From assembly GCA_964547995.1 (NCBI GenBank), contig CAZJRB010000014.1:1-64000 (forward strand): DNA of 64,000 nt. Direction: 5' to 3'. Under the pieces are notes generated by a model. The model searched no databases and was not told where the DNA came from. It saw nothing but the letters and a program-made list of their open reading frames with translations. Numbering within the stretch: the stretch's first letter is position 1; the number at the start of each line of letters is the position of its first letter. The position numbers and the translations under genes are program-made. The stretch is from CAZJRB01 sp964547995. GTDB lineage: Bacteria; Planctomycetota; Planctomycetia; Pirellulales; Thermoguttaceae. Shown here piece after piece: positions 1 to 7,369 of the stretch.

Positions 1-57
1 CGCATTTTCAGAAATAGCAAAATCGCCCTAAAAAGTGCAAAACTCGAACTAAGCTAA

Positions 58-176
58 CAGCCCGTTGAAAAAGTTGGGGCCCGGTCCAATTTTCGGCAAG
101 ACAGCGTGTTTTTCACGTGCATCGTTGGCCGAAAACTTGGACCTGACCCCCTCCTTCCACTTTTTCAACGGGCCGC
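58..176. repeat. Imperfect inverted repeat (REP-like hairpin)
   Basis: The left arm begins CAGCCCGTTGAAAAAGT and the right arm ends ACTTTTTCAACGGGCCGCTG. Inside each arm lies a second pairing block built on GGTCC.A.TTTTCGGC. The arms are about 45 bases and the loop is short, so the whole unit could fold into one long hairpin. Its GGTCAGGTCC core resembles the GGGGTCAG hairpins near 52.1 and 59.7 kb. It lies just beyond the 3' end of the aldolase-like gene and might also act as its transcription terminator. Confidence 0.6.
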
Positions 177-215
177 TGAAGCACCCACAACGTCCGGGTC
201 AACGGGGCCCCCTCG

Positions 216-863
216 TCACACCCCGGGGCTCCTGGCCCGTTTCCATTCGAGCAGGACCTCGACGTCCTCTTCCGGCAGCGGCTTCACCCCGTCTCCGCCG
301 CGGACGATAACCTCGCAGGCCAGCTCGAAGAATTCGGCGTTCTGGATGAGGTGATCCATGTCGGCGGCGACCGTTACCTGCCCGTGATTGCCCATGACGA
401 CCATGTCGTGGTCCCGCATGGCGTCGGTGACCGCTTCGGCCAGCTCGTTGGAGCCCGGCAGCAGAAAAGGAACCCGCGCCACGTGCCCGATGTAACACGG
501 GATTTCGGGAATGACAAAATAGTTGACCTCGCCCGGCGGCCGGCAGGCCAGCGTGGTGGCGCACGGCGTCTGAAAGTGCATGACCATGTTCACGTCGGGC
601 CGCGTCCTCATAATGCCCGCGTGGAAGGCGATTTCAATGGTAGGCTTATTGCCCTCCAGCAGTGCCCCGTCCGAGATGCGGCAGACCGAGACCTCGGCCG
701 GCGAAATGTCCTCCATCCAGCTCCGCGACGAGGAGGCCAACAGCCGGTCCCCGTCGATCCGCCACGAGAGGTTTCCGCTGCTACACCGCATCAACCCCCG
801 CCCCGCCGCCCGGTGACACGCCCCAACGAACTCCTCCAAAACCCTCTCCGGTACGTCTGTCAT
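216..863 (-). CDS. Class II aldolase/adducin family protein
   Basis: A 215-residue protein of the fuculose-1-phosphate aldolase / ribulose-5-phosphate 4-epimerase fold, which cleaves or epimerises sugar phosphates using a zinc ion. The substrate-binding SSGN motif is at residues 28-31, a catalytic-type Glu sits in PTIE (about 77), and the late zinc His lies in GNHG (about 160). The family normally has His-x-His in the strand before the middle helix; here it reads H96-F-Q98, so one expected zinc ligand is Gln. The length is normal for the family (about 210-230). The start is an ATG opening MTDVPERV. No obvious operon partner is present; the next gene upstream is AT-rich and unrelated. The exact substrate cannot be read from the sequence. 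Confidence 0.85.
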   Translation of the reverse strand: MTDVPERVLEEFVGACHRAAGRGLMRCSSGNLSWRIDGDRLLASSSRSWMEDISPAEVSVCRISDGALLEGNKPTIEIAFHAGIMRTRPDVNMVMHFQTPCATTLACRPPGEVNYFVIPEIPCYIGHVARVPFLLPGSNELAEAVTDAMRDHDMVVMGNHGQVTVAADMDHLIQNAEFFELACEVIVRGGDGVKPLPEEDVEVLLEWKRARSPGV

Positions 864-963
864 GGGCTTGCCTGTTGAGAGTCGGACGGGTCACATCAGC
901 GGCAGGCAGCCGCAGAGCGAAGCGGCGCGGTTGACTGTCCGCTAGATGTGATTGTTATGTGCA

Positions 964-1455
964 TTACTCTCTCATGTGCTCAATTATTTGAAGCATTCTA
1001 AAAAATGGATTTCTAGCATCATGGGTTGTGTTCCTTGCCAATAACCTTAATTGCTCGATACGTTGTTTATACTCACCGTTAATTACCAATTCGAGACTTT
1101 CTATACACTCTAAATGTTCAGTGATATAGCCCACTGGCACAACAGGTGACCAAAACATAAATTCATGGTTTTTGAAATTTGTTAGATATTTGTTTGCATA
1201 TTCCCTTTGACGTTCATGTTTCTTCTTTATTCGGCTAACAGTTTCCTGATTATTTCTGTACAGGACACCTCGTATATGGGTAATAACCTCACACAAATAG
1301 GCAGTGTTGGAATTGAAATTTAGACCCACAACATCCAATTCTTCAAGTCCTTTCAAACCTCCACCAGGAGGTCGAACATTATAGTCAATGAAACCACACT
1401 CCTCGATAAGCTGGAGATGGGCGCCAACGATGAATTCTCCTATATCAGTGAGCAT
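964..1455 (-). CDS. Hypothetical protein, PD-(D/E)XK nuclease-like
   Basis: A 163-residue protein with clearly lower GC than its surroundings, suggesting recent acquisition. Residues 38-41 (EELD) followed about 15 residues later by CEVITH (E56) look like the core of a PD-(D/E)XK nuclease fold, with Thr where the catalytic Lys is usual. The N-terminus carries an early Glu (E7) in a helix, also typical of that fold. The second half is charged and probably helical. The start ATG overlaps nothing. The fold assignment is an inference from motif spacing; activity is uncertain because of the missing Lys. Confidence 0.6.
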   Translation of the reverse strand: MLTDIGEFIVGAHLQLIEECGFIDYNVRPPGGGLKGLEELDVVGLNFNSNTAYLCEVITHIRGVLYRNNQETVSRIKKKHERQREYANKYLTNFKNHEFMFWSPVVPVGYITEHLECIESLELVINGEYKQRIEQLRLLARNTTHDARNPFFRMLQIIEHMRE

Positions 1456-1490
1456 AGAACTTGTTTTCCTTTAGCAGGGGTGCCTGTGAT

Positions 1491-1690
1491 TGAAAGTGTG
1501 CCACTGCTTCGCCAGAAGCAGTGTTGACGCAGTGTGTCGTCTCCAACCCCAGCTTCCCTGCCGGGTTACTCACTTCCACTCCAGAACAGCATGAACTCAC
1601 AAGTCCTCGCCCGACTCCCCACTGCTTGTGCCGAAGCAGTGGTACCCGACCCGTCTTCACCACGAATCACGGGTGCCGGCGTGCGTGGTC
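1491..1690. repeat. Two-armed dispersed repeat, copy 1
   Basis: The left arm contains CACTGCTTCGCCAGAAGCAG followed by TGTTGACGCAGTGTG. The right arm contains CCCCACTGCTTGTGCCGAAG and ends near GGTGCCGGCGTGCGTGG. Each arm has its own small stem (CACTGCTTC/GAAGCAGTG). A second copy lies at 2244-2720, where the two arms are pushed apart by other palindromes. No protein is supported here. Confidence 0.6.
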
Positions 1691-2053
1691 CTCCGCGTCG
1701 CATGGAGCTGTCTGTTGGGATGTTTTCCCGTATTCTTCAAACTCCTTCGGCCATCGTTTGTATTTCTTCTGCCCGTCTTCAATCAGGTCGACGCCATAGC
1801 AGTTCCTGTAGCACCGGATCTTGATAACCTTGAGACCATATCTCCGACAGAAGCATCGAATCTCGATTTTCTGGCCAACATCCATGATTGCCACAAACAA
1901 CACCGGGCCGAAGATGATAGAGCATGCAATGATGCCCGCCATAGGGCTGAAGTCTGCCCAAAGACTAACGGCCCATCCGACAGCACCCGCCAGCGCTATG
2001 GCAAGCGCAAAGCACAACAGACCCAATATACATCCCCATCGCTGGCGAATCAC
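1667..2053 (-). CDS. Small hypothetical membrane protein
   Basis: A 128-residue ORF with two hydrophobic stretches (about residues 8-30 and 38-57) followed by a basic, Cys-containing tail with a DGQKKYKRWP segment. It starts with GTG (reading as MIRQRWGC); a purine-rich AAAGGGC lies upstream. It is bracketed by the two copies of the two-armed repeat, and its last codons overlap copy 1. I do not recognise the family. The hydrophobic pattern favours a real gene, but a spurious ORF is possible. Confidence 0.45.
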   Translation of the reverse strand: MIRQRWGCILGLLCFALAIALAGAVGWAVSLWADFSPMAGIIACSIIFGPVLFVAIMDVGQKIEIRCFCRRYGLKVIKIRCYRNCYGVDLIEDGQKKYKRWPKEFEEYGKTSQQTAPCDAEDHARRHP

Positions 2054-2243
2054 CGCCCTTTGCCCTTTATCCCAACTTGTTATTCCACCCCAAATCTCTA
2101 TTTGCCGGGCGCCGCAGCCCCGCCCCTCACGATAGGCTAGCCAACCTTGGTGATGGAATCAAGCGTTCGGGGCAACAACCCCGGGGAGTCGTGACCGGCA
2201 GTCGGGCCGCCTGTGCAAGGAACAACGCACCGGTTTCTGTGGT

Positions 2244-2720
2244 TGAAACTGTGGCACTGCTTCGCCGGAAGCAGTGTTGACGCAGTGTCTCGTCTCCAAC
2301 CCCTGCTTTCCCTCCGGGTTGCTAACTGTTCAGGCTCTAAACGCCACCACGGGGCTCGTCCCCGTGGAGCGATGATTGACCACTACCAGAACCCTCTGAC
2401 CCCCGTTCGCCACCACGGGGCTTGCCCCCGTGGAGCGATGATTGAACACTAAGCGAAAGTCGAATTCCCCCTGCATTTCTCCCCTTCCGGCCGCCGCTGC
2501 CAGCAGCGGCCGGAAGGGAGGGTACATTGTTCTCGGGGCCGTGGTAGTGGTTAATCATGGCTCCACCGGGCCAAGCCCGGCGGTGGCCAAGCGGTCGTTT
2601 ACAGTTTGAGTAACTCCACAACAGCACGAACTCACACGTCCTCGCACGACTCCCCACTGCTTGTGCCAAAGCAGTGGCACCCGAGCCGGTTTTCACGACC
2701 AATCACGGGCGCCCGTGCGT
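2244..2720. repeat. Two-armed dispersed repeat, copy 2, split by inserted palindromes
   Basis: The left arm (2244-2330) and right arm (2606-2720) match copy 1 at 1491-1690 closely, including CACTGCTTCGCCGGAAGCAG and CCCCACTGCTTGTGCCAAAG. The arms are separated by about 275 bases holding other repeat families. With the stretch before it, this accounts for the roughly 700 gene-free bases between 2054 and 2754. Confidence 0.6.
2343..2589. repeat. Cluster of CCACGGGG palindromes
   Basis: Two near-identical direct copies (about 2343-2386 and 2409-2452) share CCACCACGGGGCT, then CCCCGTGGAGCGATGATTGA. A third, inverted and diverged copy lies at 2540-2589 (TTAATCATGGCTCCACCGGG). Between them, at 2481-2519, is a strong hairpin, CCTTCCGGCCGCCGCTG pairing with CAGCGGCCGGAAGG. 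Confidence 0.65.
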
Positions 2721-2754
2721 GCTCTTGACAAGTAAACCATATAGAGGTTTGGCA

Positions 2755-3384
2755 TCATAGTTTCTTTCGGTAAAACTTTGGAAACTCATAATCTGCCGGG
2801 AAGTCGGGAAACAACGTTGTGACATTTTGCCGGTTGATTCGCGATCCTTCGATGTATTTCCACTTCGCGGTTCCGATTTGCCGAATTCCAAACTGATAAT
2901 TCAGACTCTCAACGCGCTGAGCATTGGCCGAAATGATGCTCTTGGTAGGTACAATTACAAAGTGATTCACGTCGGTCTTCAAGAACGTGGGATCGTCCGG
3001 GAATGTCATGGATTCCAACTTCATTCCAAGCGATTGAAATTGTGAGAATGCGGTTTCCAGTGCGGATTTCGCCCGGGACCTTCCGCCCATCAAATCGAGT
3101 ATTTTCGGGTGCGTGTATCCGAGGACCGTCTCAACATCAGCGCCGTAGACCGCACTTGCCATCTTGCGTACATCTTCTTGTACGACGTCTTTGTCCGACA
3201 CTTGATCTTGCCCGGCCGCGGGTTTTTTGTCTTCAACGGATGCGATGGAGCCGTTCACGGGTTGTCTGGTTGTCTGTCCCGGTGTGGACGGCACACGACC
3301 GCTCGGAGCCTGCGGCTCGTTGGCGCCGCAACCGACGAGAGCCGCAACGGCAGCCAACACAGAAAGGAATGTGTAGTGTTTCAT
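2755..3384 (-). CDS. Hypothetical lipoprotein
   Basis: A 209-residue protein starting at the ATG of MKHYTFLSVLAAVAALVGCG, a signal peptide with a lipobox ending in Cys19. A CAGGAG ribosome-binding site sits just before this ATG, which is why I prefer it to the longer reading from 3450. After a Pro/Ser-rich linker (residues 25-60) comes an acidic segment and then a compact domain with 'ESLNYQFGIRQIGTAKWKYI', reminiscent of small periplasmic domains that follow lipoprotein linkers. No catalytic motif is visible. It is followed by repeat DNA downstream and probably is a single-gene unit. Function unknown. Confidence 0.7.
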   Translation of the reverse strand: MKHYTFLSVLAAVAALVGCGANEPQAPSGRVPSTPGQTTRQPVNGSIASVEDKKPAAGQDQVSDKDVVQEDVRKMASAVYGADVETVLGYTHPKILDLMGGRSRAKSALETAFSQFQSLGMKLESMTFPDDPTFLKTDVNHFVIVPTKSIISANAQRVESLNYQFGIRQIGTAKWKYIEGSRINRQNVTTLFPDFPADYEFPKFYRKKL

Positions 3385-3578
3385 GATGCCTGGCTCCTGA
3401 GTATCTTGTTTTCGGCATTTCGCCGAATATTGCCACTTCCCGCCGACCACCTCGTCGGGAAGAGGCGAATATGGTATCCTGATTCTATCCTGCGAGGTCG
3501 TTGCCCGTCAAGAGTTCTTGGCGATCGGCGGTTTTGCCGTGGGTGTAGATCATCGTGCCGACCAACATGGAGGCTGCT

Positions 3579-6152
3579 GTGCGAAATCCGCTGTTGGTGA
3601 TTCTCGCGGTGTTCCTGCCGGCGCTCTTGCCCGATGCGCCGGCCCGGGCAGCGGCGAGCGAGGGCCCCGTCGCCGTCTCCCTGGCGTCGGACGGCAAGGC
3701 CGCGCTGCCGGTCGTTGTTTCCGCCGATGCATCGGAGCGCTCGCGCAAGGCCGCGGAGTCGCTGGCCGAATATCTCGGGCGGATCAGCGGGGCGAAGTTC
3801 GCGGTAACAACCGGCGACGGCACGACCGGGATCGCCGTCGGCCGCCCGGCCGATTTCCCTTCCCTTGCGTTGCCGAAGTGGGACCCCGCCGATCCCGCGA
3901 AGCGGGAGGACTACCTGCTGCGCTGCCACGGCCGGGGGCTCCACGTCATCGGCGCAACCGACCTGGCCGTCGAGCACGCCGTCTGGGACCTGCTCTACCG
4001 GCTGGGCTACCGCCAGTTCTTCCCCGGCAAGACGTGGGAAGTGGTCCCTGAAATCCGCGATCTGTCGATCGCGGTTGACGTCCAAGCGCACCCGGACTAC
4101 TACGCCCGGCGGATCTGGTACGGCTACGGGCCGTGGGACTACGCGGCCGGGCCGTATGCCGAGTGGTGTACGCGGAACCGGGGGACCAGCGGCTTCGTGC
4201 TCAACACCGGACACGCGTACCAAGGGATCATCAGCCGCAACAAAAAGACCTTCGACACTCATCCGGAGTATCTGGGTCTTCTCGACGGCGAGCGGAAATC
4301 GTCGAAGCTCTGCATTTCGAACCCCGGCTTACGGCAGTTGGTCGTTGACGATGCGTTGCGCCGGTTCGCGGCCCGGCCGGAGATCGACAGCGTTTCGGTC
4401 GATCCGAGCGACGGCGGCGGATGGTGCGAGTGCGAGAAGTGCAAGGCCATCGGCAGCATCAGCGACCGTGCGTTGACCTTGGCCAACGAAGTCGCCGCGG
4501 CAATCGAGCGCAAATACCCGAACAAGCGGGTCGGCATGTACGCCTATGCATATCATTCTCCGCCACCGGGCATCCGGGTACACCGGAAGGTGATTGTCAG
4601 CGTTGCCAACGGATTCATCAAGGGCGGCTTTACACACGATGAGCTGATCAGCGGCTGGTCGGACCAGGGCGCGACGCTGGGGATCCGCGAGTACTACAGC
4701 GTCAGCCCCTGGGACCGCGACATGCCGGGACGCGCCCGGGGCGGAAACCTCCCTTACCTTGCCAGGACAATCCCCGAGTTCCACGGCAAGGCCGCCCGTT
4801 ACATGTCGGCCGAGTCGAGCGACAACTGGGGCCCCAACGGCCTGGGTTACTACTTCGCTGCCCGGGTGTTGTGGGATATCGGCGAAGCGGACCGCCGCGA
4901 GGAGATTGTCGACGATTTCCTGACCAGGGCGTTTGGCCTCGCCAAAAAACCCATGGCGGAGTTCTACAATCTGATTGACAGCTCGAACCCGGCGCTCGAT
5001 TTCGACGACCGGCTCGGGCGGATGTTCCGGCGGCTCGACGAGGCCCGGAAGCTGGCCGATACTCCGGCGGTCAAGGCGCGGATCGACGACTTGATTCTCT
5101 ACGCCCGGTATGTCGATCTCTTCGATCGCTACCGGAGTTCAAGCGGCCCGGTGCGTCAAGCGGCGTTCGAGGCGATGATCCGCCATGTCTACCGCATGCG
5201 GAAAACGATGATGGTCCACGCCAAGGCCCTGTATCGCGACGTGGCCGCGAGGGACAAGAAGGTCTCGATCCCGCCGGAGGCCGGGTGGGGCGTTCCCGAA
5301 GAGCGGAACCCCTGGAAGTCGACCAAGCCGTTCTCGCAACGGGAGTTGGAGCAATTCGTGGCCAAGGGGATTTCCGGCCGGCCCCTGGTGGAGCTTGATT
5401 TCAAGCCGACCGACTACAGCGGCCGTCTGGTCCCGGCCGTTGCGTTGGATTTGCCCGAAGTCACGCCCGGAACCATCGGCGCCGGGCGGGGCGTGCAGAC
5501 GTTCTACACCTGGGTGGAAAACGCCCCGGGCACGGTCGAGCTTCGGATCACCGGCGGATTGATCAAGCATTACCGCGACCGGGGAAACGTGCGGATCCAA
5601 CTCTGGAGTCTCGGCGACGCCGACGAAAAGCCCGTAGGACGGCCTTCCAAGGCCGTCCATGACTCACGGAAGTCCGCACTCGACGGCCTCGGAGGGCCGT
5701 CGTACACCGACCGCAGCGTCCCGCCCGACGGAGTCGAGCGGACGGTCACACTGCGGACCAAGAGACCCGGGTTGCACAAGATCACGGTCTCCGACGGCAA
5801 CGACATGACGAAAGTCGGGTGGGCGCCCGGCACGCCCATGACGCTGAAGTCGAGTATCGATCAGCCGATCAACGTCCACGGGCGGTGGTCGCTGTACTTC
5901 TACGTGCCCAAGGGTACGAAGATCGTCGGTCTTCACGGCCGCGGCGGCGCCGTGCTTGACGGCGGTGGCGAGAAGGTATTCACGTTCGGCGGCAAGAAGG
6001 CCACGTTCCACAGTATCGACGTGCCGAAAGATCAAGACGGCAAGCTCTGGAAAATCGACGACGCGGCCGGGGCGATTCGGCTGCTGACGGTGCCCCCGTA
6101 TTTCGCCCGCAGCGGCGACGAACTGCTGTTGCCGGCGGAGGTCGTTCGATAG
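3579..6152 (+). CDS. Secreted DUF4838 domain protein
   Basis: A large exported protein (857 residues from the GTG at 3579). That start is preceded by TGGAGG with a 5-base gap and opens directly into a clean signal peptide (RNPLLVILAVFLPALLP, then AxA); GTG at 3555 and ATG at 3567 are in frame but lack such a site. Residues about 40-140 resemble the N-terminal domain of family 67 alpha-glucuronidases (AVWDLLYRLGYRQFFPGKTW). The central DUF4838 domain has the typical CECEKCKA segment and a TIM-barrel-like body. A C-terminal beta-sandwich region follows. It probably binds or cleaves a polysaccharide outside the cytoplasm; no activity is established for this family. Around residue 690 a palindromic repeat is inserted in frame. 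Confidence 0.85.
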   Translation: MRNPLLVILAVFLPALLPDAPARAAASEGPVAVSLASDGKAALPVVVSADASERSRKAAESLAEYLGRISGAKFAVTTGDGTTGIAVGRPADFPSLALPKWDPADPAKREDYLLRCHGRGLHVIGATDLAVEHAVWDLLYRLGYRQFFPGKTWEVVPEIRDLSIAVDVQAHPDYYARRIWYGYGPWDYAAGPYAEWCTRNRGTSGFVLNTGHAYQGIISRNKKTFDTHPEYLGLLDGERKSSKLCISNPGLRQLVVDDALRRFAARPEIDSVSVDPSDGGGWCECEKCKAIGSISDRALTLANEVAAAIERKYPNKRVGMYAYAYHSPPPGIRVHRKVIVSVANGFIKGGFTHDELISGWSDQGATLGIREYYSVSPWDRDMPGRARGGNLPYLARTIPEFHGKAARYMSAESSDNWGPNGLGYYFAARVLWDIGEADRREEIVDDFLTRAFGLAKKPMAEFYNLIDSSNPALDFDDRLGRMFRRLDEARKLADTPAVKARIDDLILYARYVDLFDRYRSSSGPVRQAAFEAMIRHVYRMRKTMMVHAKALYRDVAARDKKVSIPPEAGWGVPEERNPWKSTKPFSQRELEQFVAKGISGRPLVELDFKPTDYSGRLVPAVALDLPEVTPGTIGAGRGVQTFYTWVENAPGTVELRITGGLIKHYRDRGNVRIQLWSLGDADEKPVGRPSKAVHDSRKSALDGLGGPSYTDRSVPPDGVERTVTLRTKRPGLHKITVSDGNDMTKVGWAPGTPMTLKSSIDQPINVHGRWSLYFYVPKGTKIVGLHGRGGAVLDGGGEKVFTFGGKKATFHSIDVPKDQDGKLWKIDDAAGAIRLLTVPPYFARSGDELLLPAEVVR
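5634..5705. repeat. Palindromic repeat inside the DUF4838 coding sequence
   Basis: GTAGGACGGCCTTCCAAGG opens the unit and GAGGGCCGTCGTAC closes it; each half is itself a palindrome (GGACGGCCTT/AAGGCCGTCC and GACGGCCTC/GAGGGCCGTC). It keeps the reading frame and adds a low-complexity peptide (VGRPSKAVHD...DGLGGPSY). Related units lie at 16850-16921 and 36226-36264 in intergenic DNA. Confidence 0.75.
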
Positions 6153-6539
6153 GGAAGCCATGACCGCGCCTGTTGTAATAGAGCACTCCATGCGAGGGGC
6201 GGGGGGTAACGGCACATCCTCTGGATATTGCACAAAAAGGCGCCAAGAATTGGGGAAGAAGCGATGCCAAATACTGGCGTTCCAACACGCGTTGAGGTAC
6301 AATAAATGGTGAAGGGCAAACAGCTCATCTACTCTAGTCTTTTCGTATGAGTGCTATCCACTTCTACCGCCACTCTTGGCGGAGTTAGGGCGCTCTACCA
6401 AGGGTGCGTCGTGGCGCAGGCTCGTGGAACCGGCCTGTGTGAGATGACGGAACCTCTGACGGATCTCCGAGTACAACTCTGTTGAGACTTGGGTCAAGCG
6501 GAATTGAGGCAAACCCTCACTAGCGAAAGGGGGTGTCCC
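6153..6539. other. Gene-free stretch
   Basis: No supportable gene, RNA or strong hairpin was seen in these 387 bases, apart from the ribosome-binding site at the very end (GAAAGGGGGTG) that serves the next small ORF. The base composition is less GC-rich than the flanking genes. Confidence 0.5.
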
Positions 6540-6923
6540 ATGCGCGCAATTTGTCTGCTGCTCTGCGCTACATGCTGGGGAAGCGACCCGGAACCGGTAA
6601 CCGTTTGTCTGACTCAACTGTGGGAAGTCTATGAGTACGACTACGACTACATGGACGACGACGGCGCCTACGCCGAACTCGCGACCTGCGCATGGACGGT
6701 CGAAGTCAGGTCGGATTTGCCCAACGGCATGACCGGCTGGACCTACGTGGGCTTCGTCCAGTTGACGAAAATCATCCGGTATGATTCCGACGAGGACGAA
6801 GCGGAGGCCTGGTGGTCTGCCCGATTGGGGAAGACCGGTTCGGCGGCAACGACCGAGGACGCCGTGCGACGGATACTGGAACATCGCGGGCCGGTTGGAA
6901 GAATCGATATTAAATGGAGGTGA
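6540..6923 (+). CDS. Small hypothetical protein, possibly exported
   Basis: A 127-residue ORF from the ATG after AAAGGGGGTG. It begins MRAICLLLCATCWG, a short hydrophobic leader, followed by a Tyr/Asp-rich stretch (YEYDYDYMDDDGAY) and a mixed alpha/beta body. The family is not recognised. It stands alone between gene-poor sequence and the convergent VWA operon, so context says little. Confidence 0.5.
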   Translation: MRAICLLLCATCWGSDPEPVTVCLTQLWEVYEYDYDYMDDDGAYAELATCAWTVEVRSDLPNGMTGWTYVGFVQLTKIIRYDSDEDEAEAWWSARLGKTGSAATTEDAVRRILEHRGPVGRIDIKWR

Positions 6924-7033
6924 GTCGGTGGGGTCGCCGCTACCAGCAATTGCAGAACCATGGTCCGCCGGCACGGGACCGGTGCGGACGGTTGGTGGAA
7001 GCTCTGTGCGCAGCGTGCCCGGCAACTCGGATT

Positions 7034-7363
7034 CTACGGCTGTGCCGAGCGGCGGATCAGGAAGAAATAGCGGTTGATCGTGCGGCGGTATCTAAGCGGG
7101 ATCAACTCGCCCTCGACGACGGCCCGGGATTTCTCAGCCGGCTCTTCAGCGGTCTTCGCCGGCGGTTTGCGGCCCTCGGCAGCGATCTGCTCCAGGGGCG
7201 GACCGGAGAGCAGGTACGCGCGATCGACGGCGATCGTGACCGTCGGGGCCGGTTGCCACCGGAGCTTCGCGCGGAATTCAGAATCGACGGGAGGCGCGGC
7301 GGCAGCGCCCGCGACAATTCCCGCTGTCAAAAACACGGCCAGACCGGCGATTCCGGTGTTCAT
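7034..7363 (-). CDS. Small secreted hypothetical protein, last gene of the MoxR/VWA operon
   Basis: A 109-residue protein with a signal peptide (MNTGIAGLAVFLTAGIVAGA, then AAA) and a short mature part ending in a basic RRTINRYFFLIRR segment. Its ribosome-binding site GAGGTGA overlaps the stop codon of the upstream VWA gene, 6 bases away, so it is very likely translationally coupled to it. No known domain is visible. The context suggests an accessory periplasmic partner of the VWA proteins. Confidence 0.65.
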   Translation of the reverse strand: MNTGIAGLAVFLTAGIVAGAAAAPPVDSEFRAKLRWQPAPTVTIAVDRAYLLSGPPLEQIAAEGRKPPAKTAEEPAEKSRAVVEGELIPLRYRRTINRYFFLIRRSAQP

Positions 7364-7369
7364 CGTCCG

